A DNA stretch of 14,261 nt from an uncultured Pseudomonadota bacterium (GCA_902796625.1 CADBPX010000034.1:1-14261), one strand, 5' to 3'. Positions 1 through 7,147 are shown, counted from the first letter of the stretch. Notes: generated by a model from the sequence alone, not told the origin. A program made the numbers and translations.

Positions 1-573
1 GACAGTGCTTATAATCCGAAAGAAGGATATTACTTGTCATTAGGTCACGATATTGCCGGACTGGGCGGAGATACAAAATACAATCGTATTGATGCTAAAG
101 CGGTTAAATTCTATACCATTGCCGACTACTATACGTTCAAATTCTTTGCTAACGGTGGCTATATCAATGGTTACGGCGGCAAGAAAGTACGTATGTCCGA
201 TCGTTATTATCTGGGCGGTAATAATTTGCGCGGTTTTGAGTTTGCCGGTGTCGGGGCACGTGATATTCGTACCGACGACTCTTTGGGCGGTAACTGGATT
301 GCTACTTCCGGCGTGGAGATGATTTTCCCGATCGGCCTAGATGAGTTAGGCATTAAAGGTCGTACTTTCTGGGATTTGGGTATGATCGGCAAGCCGGATA
401 ACTTCGATAAGAGCAAAATTTATTATTCGGATAAAATCCGTCAATCTGTCGGTTTCGGTTTTGACTGGCTGTCGCCGATGGGTAAAATTGACATTGACTT
501 CGGTTTCCCGATTGTTAAAGAACGCTATGATGAAAAAGAAGTGTTCCGTTTGAACTTCGGTACCAGTTTATAG
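1..573 (+). CDS. bamA: BamA, C-terminal part (5' end outside window)
   Basis: Outer-membrane beta-barrel subunit of the BAM complex, which inserts other barrel proteins into the outer membrane. The reading frame is open from base 1, so the gene starts upstream; the visible 190 codons cover the last barrel strands. Seen: alternating hydrophobic and polar strands, the motif NNLRGFEFAGVGARD, equivalent to the conserved (V/L)RGF lid-loop motif of the Omp85 family, and a late strand WLSPMGKIDIDFGFP followed by the end FRLNFGTSL. The context, immediately upstream of lpxD and fabZ, is the classical bamA neighbourhood. Oddity: the last residue is Leu rather than the Phe or Trp usual for the C-terminal beta signal. 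The stop overlaps the ribosome site of lpxD (TAGGAG). The alternative, TamA, is less likely because of the neighbours. Confidence 0.93.
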   Translation, partial: DSAYNPKEGYYLSLGHDIAGLGGDTKYNRIDAKAVKFYTIADYYTFKFFANGGYINGYGGKKVRMSDRYYLGGNNLRGFEFAGVGARDIRTDDSLGGNWIATSGVEMIFPIGLDELGIKGRTFWDLGMIGKPDNFDKSKIYYSDKIRQSVGFGFDWLSPMGKIDIDFGFPIVKERYDEKEVFRLNFGTSL

Positions 574-582
574 GAGTTAATA

Positions 583-1596
583 ATGGTCGATAAAAGTTTT
601 TATCTGGCGAAAAATGACGTAACCTTAGCGCAAGCCGCTGAGGTTATGTCGGCAACTTTGTGTGCAAAAGAAAGAGGTGGCGAGATTATCGGCGATATTG
701 CCACGATGGGTTCGGCAACAGAAGCTGATATTTGTTTTTTTTATGATCGCAAAAGCAAAGAAAAGGCGGCGGCAATAAAAGCTAAAGCCTGCGTAACCAC
801 TGCCGCATTGCAAGAGTTTGTTCCGCCACATGTTGCCGTGTTGCTAAGCGATAATCCGAAAGAGGCTTTTATTAAACTCAACGAGTTTATGTATGCCGAG
901 AAAAAAGCTGCTCCGCAGATTGATGCCAGTGCTAAAATTGCCGCAACGGCTAAAATCGGCAAAGACTGCACAATCGGGGCTTATGCGGTTATCGGAGAGA
1001 ATGTCGAAATTGGTGATAACTGCATTATCGGAGCCAATACGGTTATCGGTCATGATTGTCGGATTGGTAATAATTGTCGCATAGATAACAATGTTTCTAT
1101 CGATTACAGCATTATCGGCAACAACTGCTATATTTTTACCGGTGCGCGGATCGGTCAGGACGGATTCGGTTTTCAGCTGATAAACGGACAGCATCATCGG
1201 ATTCCGCAATTGGGAAGAGTTATTATCGGTAATGACGTTGAAGTCGGAGCCAATGCTTGCATAGATCGCGGAGCTTTAGATGATACGGTTATCGGCGACG
1301 GATCGCGAATTGATAATCTGGTGCAAATTGCTCATAACGATAAAATCGGCCGCGGCTGTGTGATTGTTTCGCAAGTTGGCATTGCCGGTAGCTGTACTTT
1401 GGGCGACTATGTCGTTTTGGGCGGTCAGGTCGGTTTGGCCGATCACCTGAATATCGGTTCCGGTGTACAAATAGCCGCTCAATCCGGAGTTATGCGTGAT
1501 ATTGAAGCCGGAGCGGTAGTGATGGGAAGTCCGTGTGTGCCGTTCAAAGATTTCATGCGGCAAGTGGCTTTTTTGCAGAAAAATTCAAAAAAATAG
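583..1596 (+). CDS. lpxD: LpxD, UDP-3-O-(3-hydroxyacyl)glucosamine N-acyltransferase
   Basis: Third enzyme of lipid A synthesis: it transfers a 3-hydroxyacyl chain from acyl carrier protein to the 2-amino group of UDP-3-O-acylglucosamine in the cytoplasm. The protein is 337 residues, close to the usual length. Residues about 1-105 form the uridine-binding N-terminal domain. From about 110 to 320 there are many hexapeptide repeats of the type IGxNxx, which build a left-handed beta-helix. The motif IDNLVQIAHND places His at about 251 at the position of the family's catalytic histidine. The ATG has a good ribosome site (AGGAG) that overlaps the bamA stop, so the two genes are co-transcribed. fabZ follows after 9 bases. 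Confidence 0.96.
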   Translation: MVDKSFYLAKNDVTLAQAAEVMSATLCAKERGGEIIGDIATMGSATEADICFFYDRKSKEKAAAIKAKACVTTAALQEFVPPHVAVLLSDNPKEAFIKLNEFMYAEKKAAPQIDASAKIAATAKIGKDCTIGAYAVIGENVEIGDNCIIGANTVIGHDCRIGNNCRIDNNVSIDYSIIGNNCYIFTGARIGQDGFGFQLINGQHHRIPQLGRVIIGNDVEVGANACIDRGALDDTVIGDGSRIDNLVQIAHNDKIGRGCVIVSQVGIAGSCTLGDYVVLGGQVGLADHLNIGSGVQIAAQSGVMRDIEAGAVVMGSPCVPFKDFMRQVAFLQKNSKK

Positions 1597-1605
1597 GGAA
1601 TAAAA

Positions 1606-2058
1606 ATGGCAGAAAATAAAATTTATAACATTGATGATATTATGAAGATGTTACCGCACCGGTACCCGTTTTTGTTAGTCGATAAATTGGAGGTTGAAGA
1701 ACCGGGAATTAAAGGTGTCGGGTTGAAAAATTTAACTATGAATGAGCTGTTCTTTCAGGGACATTTTCCGAATAATCCGATTATGCCGGGAGTGTTGCAG
1801 ATTGAAGCAATGGCGCAAACCGCCGGTTGCGTTGTTGCCTGTGCCGACGAAGATTTCGCCGCCAAAAAACGTAGCGTATTATTTATGGCAATTGACGGAG
1901 TTAAATTTCGTAAACCGGTCCGTCCGGGAGATCAGCTGAAAATGCATGTGGAAAAGGTTAAAGAACGCCGCAACATATATGTTTTTCACGGAGTTGCTAA
2001 AGTTGATGATCAGGTTGTTTCCGAAGCCGACTTAACGGCAATGATTATTGAAGAGTAA
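1606..2058 (+). CDS. fabZ: FabZ, 3-hydroxyacyl-ACP dehydratase
   Basis: Hot-dog fold dehydratase that turns (3R)-hydroxyacyl-ACP into trans-2-enoyl-ACP in type II fatty acid synthesis. The 150-residue length is normal. The motif MLPHRYPFLLVDK starts near residue 15. The catalytic His is in QGHFPNNPIMPG (His53), and the catalytic Glu is in VLQIEAMAQTAG (Glu67). FabZ uses the same hydroxyacyl-ACP pool that LpxD consumes, which explains the conserved pairing. It lies 9 bases after lpxD with a weak ribosome site (AGGGAA), and is the last gene before a strong terminator. The lpxA gene that usually follows is not here. Confidence 0.96.
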   Translation: MAENKIYNIDDIMKMLPHRYPFLLVDKLEVEEPGIKGVGLKNLTMNELFFQGHFPNNPIMPGVLQIEAMAQTAGCVVACADEDFAAKKRSVLFMAIDGVKFRKPVRPGDQLKMHVEKVKERRNIYVFHGVAKVDDQVVSEADLTAMIIEE

Positions 2059-2082
2059 TCTGCGGAAAGCAAAAACAATGCG

Positions 2083-2110
2083 ACAGAGCCTGCGGGCTCT
2101 GTTTTTTTTT
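2083..2110 (+). terminator. Intrinsic terminator of bamA-lpxD-fabZ operon
   Basis: A perfect 8-bp GC-rich stem (ACAGAGCC, 2083-2090, with GGCTCTGT, 2095-2102) with loop TGCG is followed by an unbroken run of nine T (2102-2110). It lies 24 bases after the fabZ stop, so it closes the lipid A/fatty acid operon. Confidence 0.92.
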
Positions 2111-2195
2111 GTTGCAAAATGTCCTTAAAGTAATTGCATTTAAAAGCAATGTGCTGTACAAAGAATACAGTTATCCATTATTAATTTTTACTATT

Positions 2196-2516
2196 ATGAA
2201 AAAAAAGTATTTACTGCCCCCACTTAATACTATAGTGGATGGCCGCGAGTTTGAGATTCAATTCTCTTATGATGAAAATAACAAGGTTTATTTTGTTATA
2301 AGAGAGACGACCGAAGGAAAAGTTCAAGATCCCCAGCTTACTTTACCGTTTAAGGGCGGTATCGACGAATGGGTGGCCTTGTGTGATGAAAACAATAATC
2401 ACCAGGAGATGCCGCAAAAATACTTGCACGGACGCTACAGTCTGCGCGCAAGGAAAAACTTGCTGATAAGCTGGTGTTTCGGCTATCAGATTCAACGAAT
2501 GCTGAACATAGCATAA
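2196..2516 (+). CDS. Hypothetical protein, 106 residues, orphan
   Basis: I do not recognise this protein. I start it at ATG 2196 (MKKKYLLPPL). An upstream in-frame TTG at 2109 lies in the T-run of the fabZ terminator and is not credible. No good Shine-Dalgarno precedes 2196, so the start is uncertain. The protein is soluble-looking, with no signal peptide or membrane span. The N-terminal two thirds read like alternating beta strands (VDGREFEIQFSY, KVYFVIRETT). A more acidic stretch GGIDEWVALCDENNN follows, then a basic C-terminus. It stands alone between the fabZ terminator and a hairpin just after its stop, consistent with a monocistronic unit. The intergenic part before it has two short dyads, ATTGC/GCAAT (2133-2149) and CTGTA/TACAG (2154-2170), but only a weak promoter (TTGCAT, then TACAAA). 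Confidence 0.6.
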   Translation: MKKKYLLPPLNTIVDGREFEIQFSYDENNKVYFVIRETTEGKVQDPQLTLPFKGGIDEWVALCDENNNHQEMPQKYLHGRYSLRARKNLLISWCFGYQIQRMLNIA

Positions 2517-2523
2517 GAAGCCC

Positions 2524-2560
2524 AAGCCCCAAAACATCGGTTTTTGGGGCTTGTTGCTTT
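2524..2560 (+). terminator. Terminator-like hairpin between orphan gene and htpG
   Basis: Perfect 11-bp stem AAGCCCCAAAA (2524-2534) with TTTTGGGGCTT (2542-2552) and a 7-base loop, starting 7 bases after the stop of the plus-strand orphan gene. The T-tail is broken (GTTGCTTTT). The hairpin also lies 32 bases past the end of convergent htpG, so it may act in both directions, although the minus strand lacks a T-run after the stem. Confidence 0.7.
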
Positions 2561-2583
2561 TAAAAGAGGAGAAATAAAAAATT

Positions 2584-4425
2584 TTACTGCCAACCTTGGA
2601 GAATGTATTGGCTGAGTTTTTCACTGAAGAAAGAACTGTCGCTGATTGCTTCACCTTCGGCTATTTTCGCCTGATCCAGCAATAAACGTGAAATTTCTTC
2701 AATGGTAGTCTTTTGCTTTTCATCAGACATACTGTCAGCCAGCCGAATAATCAGAGGGTGATAAGGATTTATCTCTAAAATTCGCGTGCTGGCAAATGAA
2801 GTTTGTTGCTGATGATTACGCATTAAACGCTCCAAATGAATACTCATTTGGCCGTTTTCCACTGTCAGGCTGACCGGACTTTTGGTCAGTTTTTCGGTGG
2901 CGACAACTTTGCCGACTTCATTTTTGAACAAATCAGCCATAAAATCAGTCAGACGTTTAAGGTTGCCCTCATCGGCGCGCGGTTCCGTGCGCTCCATTTT
3001 TAAATCAATATCCGCTTGTGATATATGCTTTAACGGATAGCCCTTGAAATTAGTCAGAGTTTGTACCCAAAATTCATCAATCGGATCGGTAAGCAGAAGA
3101 ACTTCGATATTTTTGGCTTTAAAGGCTTCAAGCTGCGGATTGTTACGCAGAGTCGGTACATCATCACCGGTAATGTAATAAATGGTTGTTTGTCCTTCTT
3201 GTACACGAGAAATATATTCGTCTAACGAAGTTAAGCGTTCGGTCGAATGGGTTGAATAAAAGCGAGATAGTTCGGCAACCTCGGCGCGATTGGCGACATC
3301 TTCATAGATGCCTTCCTTAAACGCGATACCGAAAATATTCCAGAACTTCATGTAATCGTCATAATCTTCGCTACGTTTTTTCAATTCTTTTAAGATGCGC
3401 GAAACCGTACCGTTGCGAATTTTAGCAATTAAAGCATTTTGCTGCAGCATTTCACGCGAGATATTAAGCGGTAAGTCGGAGCTGTCGATAATTCCTTTAA
3501 CAAAGCGCAGATAAGCCGGCATTAAATCATCGACTTTATCCGAAATAAAGACACGATTAACGTACAATTTTAAGCTTTGCTGGCGATCCGGCTGGAATAA
3601 ATCATACGGTGCTTCAGAAGGAATATAAAGCAATCCGGTATATTCAATACTTCCTTCGGCTTTGAAATGCAAGCGCATCCACGGGGTGTCAAAATTGCGT
3701 GAAATATGGTGATAAAATTCATTATATTGGTCATCGGTTATTTCCGCTTTATTTTTGGTCCACAAAGCCGATCCGGTATTAACGGTTTCTTCGCCGGCTT
3801 TACCTAAATCTAAAACAATCGGATAATTGATATGATCGGAATAAGTGCGGATTATATGGCGCAAGTAAATTGTGTCGGTATAATCTTTGGCATCTTCTTT
3901 GAGATAGAGCTTAATGTCCGTACCGATTTTATTTCGTTCGGTTTCGGTAATTTCAAATCCGTCGACCCCGTTTGATTCCCACTTATAAGCCTGTTCTTCG
4001 CCGGCGCGGCGGGTAATAACTTCAACTTTGGAGGCCACCATAAAGGCCGAGTAAAAACCAACGCCGAATTTTCCGATTAAGTCAACAATTGAGCCGTTAT
4101 CTTTAGCATTATTAACAAATTCGGCTGTTCCGGATTTGGCAATGGTGCCGAGGTGATTAATCAAATCGTCTTTATTCATGCCGATACCGTTATCACTTAC
4201 GGTTAGGGTATTTTCATCGGCATTCGGGGTAATTACTATTTTAAATTCGCCGTTATCTTTGGCGATTCCCGGGTTCATTAAAGCATAATAGCGCAACTTG
4301 TCACAGGCGTCACTGGCATTAGAAATTAATTCGCGCAAAAAAATATACTTTTCTGAATAAAGCGAATTGATTACAATATCCAATAATTTACTGACTTCGG
4401 TTTTGAACTTTTGTTTTTTACTCAT
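2584..4425 (-). CDS. htpG: HtpG, bacterial Hsp90 chaperone
   Basis: ATP-dependent cytosolic chaperone of the Hsp90 family, homodimeric, helping late folding of client proteins under heat stress. The 613-residue length is normal for bacterial HtpG. The N-terminal GHKL ATPase is complete: ELISNASDACDKLRY (Glu32 and Asn36 at the catalytic Glu and Mg-Asn positions), DNGIGM (78-83), LGTIAKSGT (about 92-100, lid) and GKFGVGFYS (about 118-126). The middle domain carries the conserved stretch DLPLNISREMLQ. The C-terminal dimerisation domain lacks the eukaryotic MEEVD tail, as expected. The start ATG is preceded by AAGGAG. It is a single gene, divergent from the ROK kinase, with a sigma-32-like promoter upstream. 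Confidence 0.97.
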   Translation of the reverse strand: MSKKQKFKTEVSKLLDIVINSLYSEKYIFLRELISNASDACDKLRYYALMNPGIAKDNGEFKIVITPNADENTLTVSDNGIGMNKDDLINHLGTIAKSGTAEFVNNAKDNGSIVDLIGKFGVGFYSAFMVASKVEVITRRAGEEQAYKWESNGVDGFEITETERNKIGTDIKLYLKEDAKDYTDTIYLRHIIRTYSDHINYPIVLDLGKAGEETVNTGSALWTKNKAEITDDQYNEFYHHISRNFDTPWMRLHFKAEGSIEYTGLLYIPSEAPYDLFQPDRQQSLKLYVNRVFISDKVDDLMPAYLRFVKGIIDSSDLPLNISREMLQQNALIAKIRNGTVSRILKELKKRSEDYDDYMKFWNIFGIAFKEGIYEDVANRAEVAELSRFYSTHSTERLTSLDEYISRVQEGQTTIYYITGDDVPTLRNNPQLEAFKAKNIEVLLLTDPIDEFWVQTLTNFKGYPLKHISQADIDLKMERTEPRADEGNLKRLTDFMADLFKNEVGKVVATEKLTKSPVSLTVENGQMSIHLERLMRNHQQQTSFASTRILEINPYHPLIIRLADSMSDEKQKTTIEEISRLLLDQAKIAEGEAISDSSFFSEKLSQYILQGWQ

Positions 4426-4455
4426 TTGTTATCTCCTTAACAGTTTGCATAGCTT

Positions 4456-4486
4456 ATATATGGGAATATTTTTTGCTGAGCGCAAG
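4456..4486 (-). promoter_or_regulatory. Heat-shock (sigma-32 type) promoter of htpG
   Basis: Read on the minus strand, CTTGCGC (4486-4480) and CCCATATAT (4464-4456) are separated by 15 bases. The known sigma-32 consensus is CTTGAAA and CCCCATNT with a spacer of about 13-17, so the -35 core CTTG and the -10 CCCATAT match closely. Transcription would start near 4449, giving a leader of roughly 24 bases that carries the AAGGAG site of htpG. No start site has been measured; this is a motif match in the right place before a classical heat-shock gene. Confidence 0.65.
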
Positions 4487-4504
4487 GTGTGAGCAAAAAA
4501 TATT
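4465..4504. repeat. 13-bp perfect inverted repeat spanning the htpG promoter
   Basis: AATATTTTTTGCT (4465-4477) and AGCAAAAAATATT (4492-4504) are perfect reverse complements with a 14-base centre. The left arm fills the htpG promoter spacer and the centre contains the -35 CTTG element. A second 8-bp pair, TTTGCATA (4444-4451) and TATGCAAA (4504-4511), surrounds it. There is no T-run on either strand, so it is not an ordinary terminator. An operator shared by htpG and the divergent kinase operon is possible. Confidence 0.6.
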
Positions 4505-4561
4505 ATGCAAAGGTAATAAAATTTTTATTTTCCTGTGCTATTTTTGAAGCAGGGGAAAAAC

Positions 4562-5359
4562 ATGAAAATATTATCATTTGACATTGGTGGCACGAAAATA
4601 GCCTATGCTTTGGTTGATGAGAATGGAAAGTTAGTTACGGAAGTCAAAACTATGCCGACACCGTCAAGCAGTGCGGAAATAAGCAATAATTTAGCAATAA
4701 TTACAGCCGGTATGTCGGCAGACGGATTGGCCGTTGCAACGGCCGGAGTAGTCTGTCAGGAAAAAATTATCGGCAAGCCGTACAATTTGCCGGAGGGCTA
4801 TCAGAATATCAATTTTGCTAAAATTCACAACAAAGTTTTGGTGGAAAATGACGCTAATGCCGCGGCTTGGGCAGAACATCAGATTGGTGCCTTGCAGGGT
4901 AAAAAATATGCCGTGATGTTAACTTTGGGGACTGGTGTCGGTTGCGGTATTATCGGCGATAATCGGTTGTATTACGGCAAAGGCGGAGCTTCCGGCGAAG
5001 TTTTGTTTCCGATAGCCGGTGTTGATTTAGCGGCCTATGCTCGGCAAAACGGATTGACGGAAACCGATTGCTTCGCCATTTATGCCCTGATGCAGGCACA
5101 AAATCCGGCGGCGGTCAAAGCATATGCAACATGGCAAAATAAGCTTATTGAAGCGCTGATTGCCGTCAATCAAATTTTAGATGTTGAGGCGGTAGCTTTA
5201 TCGGGTAGTTTGGCTAAAATAGTTGATTACGAAACAGTACAAAAAGCCGTAAATCAAAAAACTTTCGGCGAGGCCGTGCAGGTTGTTCCGGCCAAGTGCG
5301 AAAATAATGCCGGTTTAATCGGTGCCGCGCTGTTATGGAAGGATAAATATGCAAAATGA
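4562..5359 (+). CDS. ROK-family sugar kinase, short, without zinc motif
   Basis: Probable ATP-dependent sugar kinase of the ROK family (glucokinase, N-acetylglucosamine or N-acetylmannosamine kinase type). ATG 4562 is chosen because AGGGG lies 6 bases before it; an in-frame GTG at 4535 has no such site. The protein is 265 residues, against about 290-320 in typical members. Seen: phosphate-1 motif DIGGTK (7-12), ENDANAAAW with the expected catalytic base at Asp97, and phosphate-2 LTLGTGVGCG (120-129). After GGASGE (141-146) the usual GH and the zinc-binding CxCGxxGCxE are absent. The C-terminal adenosine motif appears as VALSGSLA. It overlaps anmK by 11 bases, suggesting amino-sugar or peptidoglycan recycling; the substrate cannot be named from sequence. 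Confidence 0.85.
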   Translation: MKILSFDIGGTKIAYALVDENGKLVTEVKTMPTPSSSAEISNNLAIITAGMSADGLAVATAGVVCQEKIIGKPYNLPEGYQNINFAKIHNKVLVENDANAAAWAEHQIGALQGKKYAVMLTLGTGVGCGIIGDNRLYYGKGGASGEVLFPIAGVDLAAYARQNGLTETDCFAIYALMQAQNPAAVKAYATWQNKLIEALIAVNQILDVEAVALSGSLAKIVDYETVQKAVNQKTFGEAVQVVPAKCENNAGLIGAALLWKDKYAK

Positions 5360-6635
5360 TCGACTGATTATCGGTGTTATGACCGGCAATTCAATGGATG
5401 CCGTCGACGTGGTAATGACTCGTTTCGGTGCTGATAAAATGGAAGATGTCGCCGGTTTAAGCGTGCCTTATTCTGCAGAACAGAAGCGCCGGATTGACGG
5501 TTTGCGTCAAAAAGTGATTACCCAAAAAATATCTGCCGAACAATTAGTTCATGACGATGAATTTTTGCGGATACATGAAGAATATGTCGGCGGTGTGGCC
5601 GCGGCCGTAAATCAGCTTTGTGAAAAATATAAGATTGCCAAATCACAAATTACGGCCATTGGTTTTCATGGCAAAACACTGGATCATTTTCCGCCGTCCG
5701 TAGCGCAAAAAAAAGGCGAAAATCCGTATACAACGCAAATGGGATCGGCGCAAAGATTGGCCGATTTAACGGGAATTCCGGTGATTAACGATTTTCGTTC
5801 GGCATTAATTCAAAACGGCTTTGAAGGGGCACCTTTGGCCGCGCCGCACAATGCGCGGATTGCCAAAATTGAGGGCGACGGTTGCTACTTTAATGCCGGT
5901 AATACGTCTAATTTGGCATGGGTTTACAAGCATCAAGCGCAAATCAGTTGGGATGCTGGTCCGTTTAACGAATACGTCGATAATTTTATGCTTCGCTATA
6001 CCGGAGCGACAATGGACTTAGACGGCAGGTACGGCAAAAAGGGAAAATTGCTGCCGGAGTTATTGCAAAAACTGTTCGATTATGGTCGGGATTATTATGA
6101 AATGCAACCGCCGAAATCCGGCGATCCGGCCTATTACGGTACGGAAAAAATTTTTGCGGAAATTGAAAAAACATACGGCGTACCGCATCGTAGCACACAG
6201 TTGTTTTGCGATATTCTGCATACCTTAGAATATTTTTCCGGTTATTTGGCGGCTTATGCCGTAGCGCAAACTCCGGAAAGAATATTAATGACACCGCAAT
6301 TTATTTTGTTTGGCGGCGGGTGGAAAAATCCGCTTTGTTCAGCCGGATTTCAAAACGTTATCAACGGCAAAGGTTATGTCCTGCCGGAACATCAAAATTT
6401 GTTTGCAGCGTTAAGAAAAAGGCTGGGTGAATGTCAAATTAAGTATTCAGCTTACGGCAATTTTATGGAGGCAAGACTAATGGCTGATTTAGCCGATCAT
6501 TTTATTACCGGACAAACTTGGCCGCTGCCGGAATTGCAGGGTAAGAAAATGGTGCTCGGTAAAATTCGCCGTCCGCAGGAGCAAAAAGTTGATGATTATC
6601 TAAGCGCGGCAGCTCGCGGTTGGCAGAAAAATTAG
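5349..6635 (+). CDS. anmK: AnmK-like anhydro-N-acetylmuramic acid kinase, divergent
   Basis: AnmK hydrolyses the 1,6-anhydro ring of anhydroMurNAc and phosphorylates it to MurNAc-6-phosphate in cytosolic peptidoglycan recycling. ATG 5349 has GGAAGGA at good spacing and overlaps the kinase stop by 11 bases; an in-frame GTG at 5322 is unlikely. Seen: GVMTGNSMDAVD (9-20, family GxMSGTSxDGxD), IGFHGKT (104-110), INDFR with GAPLA (146-164), FNAGNTSNL (181-189, family NIGGIANL) and WDAGPFN (201-207), where Asp202 matches the catalytic Asp of FDTGPGN. PPKSGDPAYYG and FGGGWKNP also fit. Length is 428 residues against about 370 usually. Several normally fixed glycines and the Thr of SGT are changed, so the family is secure but the exact substrate is less so. 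Confidence 0.85.
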   Translation: MQNDRLIIGVMTGNSMDAVDVVMTRFGADKMEDVAGLSVPYSAEQKRRIDGLRQKVITQKISAEQLVHDDEFLRIHEEYVGGVAAAVNQLCEKYKIAKSQITAIGFHGKTLDHFPPSVAQKKGENPYTTQMGSAQRLADLTGIPVINDFRSALIQNGFEGAPLAAPHNARIAKIEGDGCYFNAGNTSNLAWVYKHQAQISWDAGPFNEYVDNFMLRYTGATMDLDGRYGKKGKLLPELLQKLFDYGRDYYEMQPPKSGDPAYYGTEKIFAEIEKTYGVPHRSTQLFCDILHTLEYFSGYLAAYAVAQTPERILMTPQFILFGGGWKNPLCSAGFQNVINGKGYVLPEHQNLFAALRKRLGECQIKYSAYGNFMEARLMADLADHFITGQTWPLPELQGKKMVLGKIRRPQEQKVDDYLSAAARGWQKN

Positions 6636-6645
6636 GGAGAACAAA

Positions 6646-7098
6646 ATGAAAAAATACGTTTTATGCTTAGGACTGATTTTCGGATTTAATCCACCAGCAT
6701 ATGCCCAAATGGCCGAAACTATTGGTACTTTGGGAATTTATGGCACAATGCAACGTGAAGGAATGCACAACGTGGCAACGATGCAAAAATCATTGGATAG
6801 AGTGACTTTTCAGCAGGATTTGCAAGAATTGCTGTTGGAAATTAAAATGTTGTACGGGGTTAATTTTGCCGGTATCAGCAAAGATGCAATCAGATATCGC
6901 GGTTTTCAGGGAATAAATTGGGATATCAGCGCAGTATCGGCGGATAAGTTTATTGTTAAATTTTCTCAGCTTAACGGTGATTTGTGCCGAGTTTGCCAAG
7001 AACGACAATGGGGAACGGAAAAGGTTCTGATCAATGAAATTGAGGGTGTTTGTCGTGACGAAGGCAATAATGTCGATATGTATTTTTCGGCTTATTAA
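6646..7098 (+). CDS. Exported protein with possible pilin-like C-terminal domain
   Basis: A 150-residue secreted protein that I do not firmly recognise. Residues 1-20 are a classical signal peptide (Lys-Lys, hydrophobic core, AYA before Gln21). Residues about 45-70 look helical. The C-terminal half has a Trp at 92, alternating strands (KFIVKF), CRVC at 114-117, a second short strand VLIN, Cys136 and then GNNVDMYF near the end. This spacing recalls the globular C-terminal domain of some type IV pilins (PilS type), but there is no prepilin peptidase signal or N-terminal pilin helix, so the likeness is only inference. It follows anmK by 10 bases with a good ribosome site (AGGGAGA), so it is the last gene of the kinase operon. 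Confidence 0.7.
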   Translation: MKKYVLCLGLIFGFNPPAYAQMAETIGTLGIYGTMQREGMHNVATMQKSLDRVTFQQDLQELLLEIKMLYGVNFAGISKDAIRYRGFQGINWDISAVSADKFIVKFSQLNGDLCRVCQERQWGTEKVLINEIEGVCRDEGNNVDMYFSAY

Positions 7099-7147
7099 GA
7101 AAGTTTACACCGAGAAATAATTTAATCAAAAATAAATATTTTGCTTT

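Noticed and set aside
34..573. A complete small gene starting at TTG 34
   Set aside because: The frame is open from base 1 and the preceding residues also fit the barrel of BamA, so this is the tail of a longer gene.
2109..2195. A longer N-terminus for the orphan gene, starting at TTG 2109
   Set aside because: The codon lies at the end of the T-run of the fabZ terminator, where a transcript and ribosome site are not expected.
2450..2580. A frameshift near the A-run at 2454-2458 of the orphan gene, since another frame gives a plausible continuation
   Set aside because: The alternative frame runs right through the hairpin at 2524-2552, while the present stop lies just before it, so the gene is taken as intact.
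4535..4561. GTG 4535 as start of the ROK kinase
   Set aside because: No ribosome site before it, whereas AGGGG stands at good distance from ATG 4562, which begins directly with the ATP-binding strand.
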